NCBI GenBank assembly: GCA_051651625.1
Contig: JBOFSQ010000062.1
Span: 1-41,065 of the forward strand
Direction: 5' to 3'
From: JBOFSQ01 sp051651625
GTDB lineage: Bacteria > Planctomycetota > Planctomycetia > Pirellulales > Thermoguttaceae
Length of the DNA: 41,065 nucleotides
Part shown: in pieces, positions 1-11,400 of the stretch
Layout: every line of letters starts with the position of its first letter
Position numbering within the stretch: the stretch's first letter is position 1
Notes under the pieces: generated by a model
Database searches by the model: none
What the model was told of the DNA's origin: nothing
What the model saw: only the letters and a program-made list of their open reading frames with translations
Program-made: the position numbers and the translations under genes

Positions 1-185
1 ACGTTATCATGATCGGCAACTCGATCAAGTCCGACATCCTCCCGATACTCGATCTCGGCGGGCGGGCGGTTTACATCCCGTTTGAAACGGTTTGGATGCA
101 CGAAGTCGCCCCGCTACCAACCGACAATCCGCGACTCACCTGCCTCAAATCAATCCGCGAATTGGTGCCGATGCTTTTCTGGTAG
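1..185 (+). CDS. HAD-superfamily hydrolase, C-terminal end (partial at window edge)
   Basis: The window opens inside a gene read in the frame starting at base 3. The 60 visible residues run to a TAG at 183-185. They contain IGNSIKSDILPILDLGGRAV followed by YIPFETVW, which is the motif IV region of REG-2-like HAD phosphohydrolases (typically GNSPKSDINPALAAG...AVYVPH...W). The Asp of KSD would be the metal-binding acidic residue. The tail ends in a short helix (CLKSIRELVPML), as is usual for these ~220-230 residue proteins. The substrate cannot be told; the family hydrolyses phosphate esters in the cytoplasm. The start, nucleophile Asp and cap domain lie outside the window. Confidence 0.75.
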   Translation, partial: VIMIGNSIKSDILPILDLGGRAVYIPFETVWMHEVAPLPTDNPRLTCLKSIRELVPMLFW

Positions 186-339
186 GCGATGGGTTCACAC
201 ACCCATCGCACGGTATTTGTGTACTCGACATCAGTTCTACCGCCGTTGACAAAAACATCGAGACATTGAAGCGGAAGCGGGCTCTGCTACACTCAAAACG
301 GGGTGAAAATACACTGTCCGTTAGCTTGAACCTCAAGTT

Positions 340-631
340 ACCCCGAATGGTCTTTGGTCATTCGGTTGCTATTGCTAACAAGCACTACTTGCGTGTTCGC
401 GCAGAGCATATTGCGCGTGCGATAGAGGAGGGAATCGGCGGCACTTCATCGCATCAAAAAACCGGTGCGATAGTGGAAAAAACGGATAGCATCAGCGACA
501 AGGAAAAAACCGCGACGCAGGAAAACACGACACTTGCGACAATGCCACGCACGGCAGAACAAGACAAAAAAGGCCCATATGTCCCAACGGGGCTTCGGAA
601 CCAATGCAAGCATGTGCAATCGCTTCGGTAA
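340..631 (+). pseudogene. Tyrosine integrase/recombinase C-terminal remnant
   Basis: An open frame ending at 631 contains VFGHSVAIANKHYLRV followed by AEHIARAIEEG. This resembles the end of planctomycete phage-type integrases (W.GHS...A.KHYL.V...H...A), where the Tyr of KHYL is the catalytic tyrosine. The upstream catalytic Arg/His boxes are absent: the sequence before about 340 shows no integrase similarity that I can see, so this is a broken 3' fragment. The tail (SISDKEKTATQENTTLA, then MPRT) is nearly identical to the inverted copy at the right edge (40930-41065). That second copy makes a shared, once-coding origin likely. Confidence is moderate because the fragment is short. Confidence 0.5.
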
Positions 632-645
632 CACATTCACTTTAG

Positions 646-690
646 ATTCCTACCTACGCAGGAATGACGAAACAATCCGTGAACGCTCAC
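646..690. repeat. Degenerate ATTCCC-type palindrome with CGTGAAC motif, overlapping the uvrC start
   Basis: GATTCCTACCTACGCAGGAA is a decayed version of the palindrome GATTCCCGCCTACGCGGGAA found at 39623. Both are followed by TGACGAAAC and then a CGTGAACG core. The repeat contains the first ATG of the uvrC frame. Confidence 0.6.
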
Positions 691-2007
691 AACAAAATAA
701 CCGCCGACGAAAATCTTCTCGCCGAATCGCCAGCCGAGATGGTGAAGCGTTTTCCGCACGCGCCGGGCGTTTACTTGATGAAAGACGCCGCCGACCGCGT
801 TATCTATATCGGGAAGGCGAAAGACCTGCGCAACCGCGCGTCGAGTTACTTTCACAAAGCCGCCGCCGAAGACCCACGCACCGCGCCGCTCATCCCCGAA
901 ATTCATCACTGCGAATACTTGCAAACCGCCAGCGAAGTCGATGCGATATTGCTCGAAGCGAAGCTCGTCAAAGAACTGCAACCGAAATTCAACCGCGATC
1001 TCAAAGACGACAAGTCGTTTCCGTTCCTGCAAATCACGGTACGCGAGCCGTTTCCGCGCGTGATGATTACGCGAAACCCGAAACGGCGCGGCGTGAAGTT
1101 GTTTGGCCCGTTCACGCAGTCGTCGGCACTTCGCGGCGCGCTTCTCGCACTGCAAAACGTCTTCCAGTTTCGCACCTGTACGCACGACATCGACCCCAAC
1201 AATCCGCGTTGGAAATGGTTTCGCCCGTGCTTGCTGCACTCGGTCAAGCGGTGCTCTGCGCCGTGTAACTTGCGGATTACGCCCGAAGAATACAAGCAGA
1301 GTATTCAGCGGCTAGTCGCGTTTCTGCGAGGCAAACGCAGTTCGATTTTGAAAGAGATCGAACGCGAAATGAACGACGCCGCAGCCTCACGACGTTACGA
1401 AGACGCGGCACGACTCCGCGACCAACTCCGCGACTTGAAACGTCTCAAAGATCGCGGCTGCGCCGCAGCACACTTGCGTCCCGAACAGTTTCAGCTCGAC
1501 CCGCGTCAGGGCGTTGCCTCACTCCAAGAACTGCTCAAGTTATCGTCGCCGCCGCGAACAATCGAAGGGATCGACATCGCACACCTCGCCGGCAGCGACA
1601 CCGTCGGAAGCCTCGTGCAGTTCATCGACGGTATGCCGTTCAAGAACGGTTATCGTCGTTACAAAATTCGGACAGTTGACGGTATCAGCGATGTTGCGTC
1701 GATAGCGGAAGTCGTCTTGCGACGTTTCGGCGACGCCGATGCGAGTGTTCCCGATCTGCTTCTCATTGACGGCGGTGCGGCGCAGCTTGGTGCGGCACTG
1801 GGCGCGCTTTCGCGTTGTCCGGTACGCCCGCAAACAGTAATCTCGCTCGCCAAAAAAGAGGAGGAGATTTTCGTCGCGGTTGGCGACGAGCCGCTGCGAC
1901 TCTCGCGGCGTTCGGCGGCGTTGCGACTTCTGCAATACATCCGCGACGAAGCCCACCGCTTCGCACAACACTACCACCACCTGCTGCGGCAAAAACGGAT
2001 TCCGTAA
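664..2007 (+). CDS. uvrC: UvrABC excinuclease subunit C, short form
   Basis: UvrC makes the two incisions around DNA lesions after loading by UvrAB. The protein (447 residues from 664) shows the GIY-YIG 3'-nuclease (GVY at 35-37, YIG at 48-50, LLEAKLVKELQPKFN at 96-110). It has four Cys at 172, 189, 197 and 201, in the positions of the UvrC iron-sulfur ligands. A UvrB-binding UVR helix pair lies near 225-265, and an RNase-H-like 5'-nuclease carries D304 (EGIDIAH), D369 (LIDGG) and H431 (RDEAHRFA). The protein stops 16 residues after that His, so the C-terminal tandem helix-hairpin-helix domain of the usual ~600-residue enzyme is missing. The start is uncertain: ATG 664 lies inside a repeat element, while ATG 739 sits 8 codons before the conserved PGVYLMKD; no clear ribosome-binding site decides. 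Confidence 0.9.
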   Translation: MTKQSVNAHNKITADENLLAESPAEMVKRFPHAPGVYLMKDAADRVIYIGKAKDLRNRASSYFHKAAAEDPRTAPLIPEIHHCEYLQTASEVDAILLEAKLVKELQPKFNRDLKDDKSFPFLQITVREPFPRVMITRNPKRRGVKLFGPFTQSSALRGALLALQNVFQFRTCTHDIDPNNPRWKWFRPCLLHSVKRCSAPCNLRITPEEYKQSIQRLVAFLRGKRSSILKEIEREMNDAAASRRYEDAARLRDQLRDLKRLKDRGCAAAHLRPEQFQLDPRQGVASLQELLKLSSPPRTIEGIDIAHLAGSDTVGSLVQFIDGMPFKNGYRRYKIRTVDGISDVASIAEVVLRRFGDADASVPDLLLIDGGAAQLGAALGALSRCPVRPQTVISLAKKEEEIFVAVGDEPLRLSRRSAALRLLQYIRDEAHRFAQHYHHLLRQKRIP

Positions 2008-2077
2008 CCGTTCACGATAAATCGCGTGTAGCATACTTGGCGGGAATCTGGTGCAAAGTTACCAAATTGATCTTCGT

Positions 2078-2350
2078 ATCCGCAGATTTCACAGATTCAC
2101 GCAGATTGTTGTTGCATCGTTTGCAAGCAGTTCTTTTCTCTCACACAAAGGCACGAAGGCACAAAGAAGAATTTTAACGCGGAAATCGCGGAAGGACGGA
2201 AAGATGCGGAAATTCAGCATTCCACGTCTTCCGTTTTTTCGCGTGTTCCGCGTTCTCTATTCTCTTCGTGCCTTTGTGCCTTCGTGTGAACAAAAAAGAA
2301 CTGCCAAAAAAACAAAAAAATCTGCGACAATCTGCGGCATCTGCGGATTC
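2078..2350. repeat. Long imperfect inverted repeat (MITE-like) between convergent genes
   Basis: The gap 2008-2427 between uvrC and the giant gene has no gene. It is filled by two arms of roughly 125 bases (about 2078-2205 and 2225-2350) that are imperfect reverse complements. Matching landmarks are CACAAAGGCACGAAGGCACA near 2144 against CTTCGTGCCTTTGTGCCTTC near 2265, and the ATCCGCAGATTT near 2079 against AATCTGCGGCATCTGCGGAT near 2330. The arms could fold into one long stem, which may separate the convergent transcripts. Confidence 0.75.
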
Positions 2351-2427
2351 AAAATGAAGGCTATTTGCGTAGCTTTGCACTGGTACACCATTTCGCAAAT
2401 ACGTTTCGGGCGGTAACTGGCGCGCGT

Positions 2428-5400
2428 CTACGGTTTCATCTCAAGCATATCGAAGTCGCCAGCGAATACGGCGTCGCTCTCGTGCGTTTGCAAGTTGCTG
2501 CCGATAGAACGCGGCTTGGCGATGAACCACTGCTCTTCACCCGCAAACAGGTCGCCTCCGCTGAATATGGCGTCAGAAGTCGCGCCGTCGAGATGACGCT
2601 GATACTGATCGCCCGCAACGTTTGCACCGGCAAACGATCCGGCATCAAAAACTGGCGACGATGAATCGTTCTGCGGCATGCTCATCATCATCGCAGACAT
2701 CTCGTCACCACCAAACGACGGTGCCGCCGCCGATCTGCCTGCCGTCTCGTCTGGCTTCTTTCCCTTGATCAAGAACGTCACCAAAAACGTGCCAGTGCTC
2801 CCGTCGTGGTTGTCTTTGACGACGAACTTGAGCGTGACATCGGTGTACGAGTTGCTGCCGCCAGTCGGATTTCCTTCTGCGTCTTCGGTGTATGGCGTGA
2901 GGCTACTCCATCCCGACGTGTCGATGATGACGTTGCCGCTTGTTGCGTCGAGCGAGAGCTTGAGACGTTCGGCATTGAGGTCGATAATCTGCGGACCATT
3001 GAACGTCGTTCCCTTGACCGAGAAGAACGAGAGCTCGTCTTTGCGGTTGATGTCGCTAGCAATTTTGTCTGCGGCGAATGTGATAGTCTCGCCAGCGAAC
3101 ACCGATTTTTCGTAAACACCCGTGATACCAACCGGCGGCGTGTTGATTCCTTCGACTTTGACCGACAAATCCCCTTCGGACAATTTCTCCGCCGCAGTAT
3201 CCGCGACGTTGCGAAGTTGGAACTTAATCGGAAGCGGCTCGGAGTCGTCTTCGGTATCTGGGTCAGCGTCGCCCGCCGAAACAGCTTTGTACTTGGCACC
3301 GGGAGTGAACGTGAGTTTGTCGGCACCCGCATCGTAGGTGAACGTGCCAACGTGGTTACTCGTGCCGACATCGCCAAACGCGGCGACTCCGTTTGTGAAC
3401 TCAACGAAGCTGCTGCCGCCGTCAATGCTAATCGCGTGCAGCACGAATGTGCCATCCTGATCGACCGTCGCGCCGAGCGTGTCGCCAATTCCTTCCCAAG
3501 TTTGCGAGGAGCCGTAGGTAACAGTTCCGAGAACGCCAACGTCATTCACCTTCGGCGCAGAGACTTCGCCGGTGATCGTGATCGTGATCGTTGCGGTGTG
3601 TGAAACGTCGTAGGCCGCATCGGTGACGGTGACGGTGAACGTGAGCACCGCAGTTTCTCCCGCTGCGAGGAAGTCAAACTTGTGGTTCGGCTTGAACGAG
3701 AAAACACCGCTGTTTTCGTCGATTGTGAAACAATCGGCTAGGATTGTCGCCCAGTCGTTGCCAGCAATGTCAATCGAATCGAACGCCGCCGCGAACGTCG
3801 CCCAGCCGGTGCGTTCCGTCACTTTGTCGTCGAGAATGTCTGCGAAGTCGAACGTGATTTCCGTGTCGGTCTCGTTGCCGCTGGCGTCAACATCGTCGGC
3901 GGACAGCTCAAACGAGTCAAACTTCGAGATCGTGAACGTGAGTGGCACGGTGCCAATCTCTTCGTCGTCGCCGCCGCGACACGTTGCATCGACGTTGACG
4001 GTGAGTTCCACCGCATCATCATTGATTTCAAGTTCCGCAAACGCCGCGCGATTGATCGTGACTGCGCCGGTGTCGTGGTCAACGAGGATGATTCCGCTCC
4101 AGTCGGTGATATTCGTCCCCGTCGCGGTGACAGCACCGAGCGCGTAGTACGCTCCGACATGGTTCCCGCTGATTTCGTAAACCGGTGATGCGGTGGCGAA
4201 CGTCGTCTCCGTGCCGAGCGTTGGATCGTTCGTGTGGAACGTCCACGCCGAATCTGATTCATCGGCGAGCATGACTGCAATGTCGTCATCGTGCGCGCCG
4301 GTGACGGTGACTGAAATCGTCGCCTCACTCGACACAATCCCGCGCGAATCTGCAACGGTGTACGAAATCGCAAACTCAATCTTTTTGCCGCACAGAAGAT
4401 TTTTGATCTCATCGTTCGGCGTGAACGTGATTTTGCCGTCAGCAAAACTCGCGGTGCTGTAGTCAGTCTCGACGAACGTGACAGTCCACACTTTGCCAGA
4501 CTCACTTGCGTTATCGTGCGTCCAGTGATCGAGAAGATTCTCGAATACAAACTCACTCGCATCGCTCTTCCATTCGACCGCCGCCGGGTCTTTTGCCGTG
4601 TCAAGCGTCGGCGCGGACGGCGTGATTGTGAACGTCACATCTTTTGGTATCGCCGGAAGTCCGGTGGTCGAATCCGTCACCGAGATTGTCACTTTGAGCG
4701 TGAGCGTTGACGCAATCGCATCGAGTTTGCTGTTCGGAACGAACGCGAGTGTGTACTCGCCGTCCGTACCGCCGGTGAGCGTGAACAAAGCGTTGAGTGC
4801 GTTTTGATCCATACCGAGCGAGTCACCACCGCTACCAACCGCAACACTGTAAGTCGTCGTGAGCGTGCCTTCTCGCCCGTTCGGATCGGCGACTGTCACC
4901 GTGGTTGATTTGCTCATCGATTCGTTCGTCGTCACAGTCGCGTTGCCAACGGTGATCGTCGGTGCTACGCTGATTCCCTTCACCTTGAACGTTGCGGTGG
5001 CGGAACCACTCACTTCAGCGGTGCCGTTATCGCCCGTGATTTTGAACGCGATGGTGAGGTCTTTCGTGGCGTCTTTCGCCAAGCCGGCGAAGTACGCCTT
5101 CTCTGGCGCGAAGCGGAAGTTGTCCGTGCTGGCAACGTAGCTGAAAACGCCGATGGTGTTCGCACCATCTGTGAACGTGGCATCCCAGTTTCCGGTCGCT
5201 TTGTAAACTGGCGTGGTCGTGTACGTTGTGTTACCGATTGTGAGTGACATTTCCGAAACTTTGAACGACGAACCGCGATCAACGGGTGTTCCAAGTTGCC
5301 TCTGCCAGTTTTGTCCGATGGTTGCACTCGTTCCCACGGCAACGGGCAGCCCCGCCGCCCGCAACGTCAGCGTTGTACCCGCAACCGGCGCAGTCGCTAC

Positions 5401-8400
5401 GCCGTTGACCGTGAACTCAACGCTCTTCGTTGTGGCGAGATTCGTTTCGGTGCCGTGCGTTACGGTGAACGACACGTCGAACACGAGACTTTCACCAAAC
5501 GCGAGGAAGTCGAGTTTGCCAGCGGGCGTGAACGTGAGTTTGCCGCCTGCGATTGTGAAGAGATCGGCAATGTCAACGCCTGCGGCGTCGAGCATTGCTT
5601 GCGTGATCGCCGACGACGTTGCAACGTTCACCATCGGTTCGGAGACGGTGTACCAAGAGTTATCGTCGGGGTCAATGTTCTCTTTGTTCGTGTCGGTGAC
5701 GGTGAAGCCAACGCTTCCGCCAGTAGTTTCGGTGCCGGTCGCGTTTGCGGCGGGATCAATCGTGACCGTTGGCGCGAGGCGTTCGACGTTGACCGTGACG
5801 GTGTGATCTCTGGATGGATTCGTGTCGCCGTCGTTCGCGGTGATCGTGAACTCGACGATATTGTCTCCGCTCGTCAGGAGTTTTGTGAACGTGATCTTGA
5901 CGTCGCCGTTGGTAGCGACTTCGTATGTGAAGTCGGTGAATTCGCCGTCGCCGAGTTTTGCTGAAACTACAATCGCGCCAGTGTCGGTTTTGGCGTTGCC
6001 GATTGTGAACGAATCTTCAAGCGTGTTGATATTCAGATCAATCTTGCTGATCGTTTCGGTGTAGTCAAGCGTCGTCTCGCCGGTGATCGTGAACGTGACT
6101 TTCTCCGTTGTGGTGAGCGATGCGTAGTCTTTGTGCGTGACGGTGAACTCCACATCGAGAACGAGTTCCTGACCCTTGGCGAGAAACTTGAACGACTCGC
6201 CCGGCGCGAACGTGATCTTGCCGTCCGCTTTGTTGATTGTGAAGAACGATGCGAGCGACGCAGCGTCGGTGATACCTGCGGCGGTGAGTGCGGTTTTGAC
6301 TTCATCCGAAGTCGAATCGTTGACACTCACACTCGGTTCGGAAACGTTGTACCAAGTTTTGACGTTGGCGTCAGTGTACTCTTTGTTCGGATCGGTGACG
6401 GTGAACGAGATTTCAGCGTCCGCAGCTTCGGTCGTCGATACGGTTGGGTCAACCGTAACCGTCGGCTCAAATCGCTTGACGTTGACCGTGACGGTGTGCT
6501 CTTTCGTAGCGAGTTCACTGCCATCTTTGTTCGCGGTGATCGTGAACACGACACTATTCTCTCCGCTCGGCGGAAGTTTCGTGAACGTGATCGTGATGTC
6601 GCCGTTTGCTCCAACTGCGTGCGTGAAGTCGGCGAACGTGCCGTCGCCAAGTATCGCCGACACGACGATTGTGCCGGAATCGGTGACGGCGTTTCCGATT
6701 TTGAATTCGGTTGCGAGTTTGCCGACAGCGAGATCAAACTCGGTGCCGTTGGTGTCGTCTTCGGTGAACACGAGCGTCGTCTCGCCGGTGACGGTGAACG
6801 TGACCGTCGTTTCGGTTTCGAGTCCCGTTGTGTCATCGGTGACGGTGAACTTCACATCGAACACGAGTTTTTCACCGAGCGCGAGGAACTTGAGCGCGCC
6901 GGTCGGCGTGAACGTGAGTGTGCCATTTTCGATTTTGAAGAGATCGGCGATGGTGACACCTGCGGCGTCAAGCTCGTCTTGCGTGACTTCCGAATCGACA
7001 TTGACGCTCACGTCCAGATCATCGACGGTGTACCAAGTCCCAGTGGTGTTTTCGAGATTCGGATCGGTGACGGTGATCGTGAGTTCAGTCGGATCGCCCG
7101 TTTCCTTCGCGGTCAGTGTACCGCTCACCTCAACCTTCGGTGCGGCGCGCGTGACGTTTACCGTGACGGTGTGATCTTTCGATGGCGGAGTCTCGCTGCC
7201 ATCGTTCGCGGTGATCGTGAAGACGATGGTGTTGTCTCCGCTCGGCGGGAGCGAAGTGAACGTGATCGTGACGACACGGGTAGCTGTGTCAAATGCGAAG
7301 TCGTTGAACGCGGTGGAATTACCATCGACATCGGTGATTGTCGCCGTGACGGTGATCGAGTCGGCGTCGGTTTTGGCGGTGCCAATGGTGAACGATTCGC
7401 CGAGTTCGTTGCCGGTGAGCGCAATCGGCGGATTGCCTTCGGTCTCGTCGAACTTGAGCGTCGTTTCGCCGGTGACGGTGAACGTAACGGTCGCCATGCG
7501 ACCGACGCCGTACTCGGCGTCGGTCGCAGTGACGATGAACGTGACTGTCGCCGTCTCGCCGAGCGCGAGGAAGTCGAACTTGCCGTTCGGTTTGAACTTC
7601 AAGATGCCGGTGGCCGCTTCGAACTCGAAGCAGTCGGTCAAGTCGTCAACGTGTTCGCAGTCCATGCCTCCGCACGTCACCGAATCGAGCGTCGCCGAGT
7701 CCCAAGTGATCCAGTTGCTGCGACCGCCACCGATTTTGTCGTTGAGCGAATCGTTGAGATTGACTTCGGTGTCGGCGGTTTGCGTTTCGAGAATCGTGAC
7801 ACCACCAGCGTTGGCATCGACATTGGCGAGCGAGAACGAATCGATCCGCGTGAGATTGAACGTGAGTTCGACTGTGGCTGCGTTTTCGTTGCCTTCGCCC
7901 ACGCACTTCGCGCACGCCGCCTTCACGGTGACGGCGATTGTGAGCGTTTCGCCCGGCGCGATGGACAGTATGGACGAAGTGGACAGAATGGACGCGCGGT
8001 CGATGGTGACTGCGCCGGTGGTGGCGTCGATGGTGAGCCACGCTGAAACGTCAACGTCTTTGCCGTTGATCGTGACTGTCGCCGAATCAATCGTGTAGAC
8101 AACGCCGTTGGCGGTGTTGTTGGTGACGGTGTAATTCGGATCAGCGGTTTCTTTGACTACGTTTCCGCTAGCGTCTTTTGCGGTGGGGCCGTTGAGATCG
8201 ATGGCGAACGACGTCGTATCCGCGTCCAACTCAATGTCATCGTGTTCGCCGGTGATCTTGACGGTGAACGATTCTTCGAGCGACTTGTGCGCGTCGCCGT
8301 CGTGCAGATCGGAGACCGTGTACGCAATGCTGCCAATCGCAACCTCGCCGCGACACAGCGACTTCGTCGCATCGTCGGGCGTGAAGACGATCTTGTTGTT

Positions 8401-11400
8401 CTCAATCTTCGCGGTGCCGATGACGTTTCCTTTTGCATCCAAGACCGAGAGCACGCCATTGTTCGTCGTACCGGTGAACGCAAGTGTCCAGTTTGCGCTG
8501 TCGGTTGACGCTCCGTGCGACCAACCATCGAGGATGCTGATTTCGAGCGACGCTTCCGATTCCAACATCGTGAACGAATCGTCGGCGGTGGCGTCGAGAA
8601 CGAATGCGTCTCGCTCAAGCGTGAACGCGATGTCAACGGCGTCACTCGTTTCGCCGCACTTGTCGCACTTGGCGACGACGGAGATCGTCACGTCCACCGC
8701 TTCGCCGAGAGCCAAGAGTTCCACCGCTGCGGCGCGGTTGATTGTGATTTTGCCGTCGGCGGCAATGCTGAAGACGCTCGCATTTTTCCACGCCGCCGAA
8801 ACGTCGCCGCCGGAGGCGTTCGTGACGACGATTCCACTCGTCGCGTCGAACGCATAGCTGAACTGATTCCCCGCGAGATCGGGCGTTTCGGTGATTGTGT
8901 ACGTCGGCGCGACGACAATATCGGCGGATTCGACGTCGATGTTGTAAGAATTGTTTGCATTGGTGACGCCAAGCTCAATCTTTTCGTGCGACGGCGTGAC
9001 GGTGATCGTGAGCGTCGCCGCTGCGGAAATGTCGCCGTGTGAATCTTTCACGGTGTACTCAATCGCCACGCCTGTTGACGTTTTGCACTCAAGCGATTCC
9101 CACCACGTTGCGTCCGGTGTGAAGACGATTTTGTTGTCCACACCAACACTCGCGGTGCCGACGGTGACGCCGTTCAGTGTCACCGTTGCGCTGGTTGGCG
9201 TGACTGTCCACGAAGTTTTGTTCCCCGCTTCGGTGGAGTCGCTGTGCGTCCAGTTTGTGAGAACGTCGGTGGTGCTGGTGGTGCCGCTTGTGAGCGACGC
9301 CGTGCCGCCGTTCGCACCCGAAGACAGAATCGGCGGCGAGTTTTCACTGGCGGCGAACTTCACGACTTGCGTCGCAGAAGAAGTTGTCCACGCATCGCTC
9401 GCGGTGAGCGTGACGTTGAACTCAACCGATTCGCCATCGAGAAGTTTTTCGTAGAGCGACACCGAGTTAAACGTGAGTTTGCCAGTTGTGGCGTCCACGT
9501 TGAAACACTGCGCAAAGTTGACGTCTGCGAGACTCGCCGGCGCACCGGAAACCGAGACCGTCGGCGTGACGGTGTATGGTGCTGCGGACGTGTTCGTGTC
9601 GGTGACGGTGAAGCCAATCTGCGTCGTTCCCGACGCAGTGACGGTTACGTCGTTCAGTGTGTCAAACGCAATCGCAAGCGGTGCGCGGACGGTGAGCGTG
9701 ATCGCGCTGCTGATCGTTTGCGACGAACCGGCAATGACGTTTCCACCAGCGTCTTTCGCAACGATGTCGAACGTGAGCGAGGTGTTCGTTTGCGGAAGCG
9801 AAATGAACTTCGCGTAAACTTTGCCATCGGACTCGACGCGCATCGTGCAATCCGAAAGCGTCGTTGTTACTGTCCACGACTTTGCGGCTGGCGCGGTCGT
9901 CGTCAGCGTTCCGACGAGGAACTCCGTACCGGTGTCGATTTGCGTTTTGCCGAGCGTGATCGAGCTGCCCAGCGCGGCGTTTGGCGTGAACGTTGTCACG
10001 ACGCCTTCACCGGTGATCGTCCACACGAGCGACTTCGTTTCAAGAAGATTGGTCGTGTTGTGTTTCGCAGTGACGGAGACGTTGAGCTTGAGTACGTCGC
10101 CCGCTTGCAAGAACGAGAGCGACGTTTGGTTGAGCGTGAGCGTACCGTTCGCGTTCACCTTGACGAGATCGTTGAGCGCGGCGATCTGCGTGGAAGTGAG
10201 CGTTACGTTTCCGCCAGACGCAACCGTAACGCTGTGCGTAACGCCGTACCACGACGTTGTGCCATCGGCATTTTCGCCGTCGCGGTCTTTAACGGTGACG
10301 GTGATGTTCACGCTCGCCGCCGATTCGGTTGTCGTCACCGAAGTTGAACCGAGCGTGAGTTCTGGTGCCAATCGCGTGACGTTGTAGCTCATCGACACGG
10401 ATTGATTGAGCACCGTCGTATCGCTTGTTTTGTCAACGCCTTTGATCGTGAACGAAAGTACACCGTTCTCCGGAGGCAGCGAGTTGAACTTCACCGAGAC
10501 GGTGCCGTCGGCGGCGATGTCGTAAACCGCGCCCGCGAACGAACCGGAGTTCGCAGTGCACTTCCACGTTTCGTTTGCTTTGTTTGGGCCGAAAGCGATT
10601 GTTCCGAGCGTGTACGACGTGTTGAGCTTGACGTCGAGCAGCTTCGTTGTTGCGAGTTTGAACGAGTTTGCGATTTGCGTTCCGCCAGTTGTTGTTACCG
10701 TTGACGGCAAGATTGCGTTCACCGCGACTGGCGGCTGCGTCACAGAAACAGTTACCGCTTGCAGTGCCAAATTGCTGTCGGTTTTGTCGAACTTTCCGTC
10801 GTGGTTTACGTCGATGACGTTGGCCCAGCGAGTAGCGATGTCGCCATCGAGCGCGCCAGCACCGTAGACGCCCTCGACAATCGCCTTGTTCTTCTTGTAG
10901 TAACTTTGCCACGCGCTCACCGGAGCCGTTCCCGCCAGCACCTGAGCGCGGAGCGTTACACCATCTTGCAGACGAACCAATGCAATGTTTCCGCCGCCGT
11001 TATTGGTAGGCGAATCGTTCTGAACAATCTTGATGTGCGCCGCCGCGTTACCCGTCGTTCCCGGTGCAGCTGCCACGGTGAGCGTGTACGTCCCCGATTG
11101 AACGTAGACAACGCCACTCGTCATCTTGCTGTCAGTTTGGTCGGCGATTGTTGTAATCGCCCCCGTCGTGTTGTTCTTGAGAGTGACCTGACCACAATCG
11201 TAACCGTAGAGACCACCATCTGCGGAGAGGTTGAGTTCGGCGTACTGGCCGTTGGCAACGTTGATGCTAAACCCTGCTTGGAGAGTGTTATCGCCAGTGT
11301 TCGTGTTCATCAGGTCGAGATCGAGAATGTTAGTCGCGAGCAGTTGCCGCTCTTCGAGCGACTCAAGCTGAAGCGTGCGACGTTTCCGCGCGACGTTTGC

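Noticed and set aside
2051..2416. An open frame of 121 codons across the long inverted repeat.
   Set aside because: Its sequence is the translation of repeat arms (runs such as KKTKK and FFRVFRV) and has no start signal; the DNA-level inverted repeat explains the openness.
6133..8046. A 637-codon open frame on the plus strand, and several others of 150-370 codons, opposite the giant gene.
   Set aside because: They are Arg/Asp/Glu-rich shadow frames of a repetitive Thr/Val/Asp gene with biased codons. They have no signal, no domain pattern and no ribosome-binding sites, while the minus-strand frame is continuous and clearly proteinaceous.
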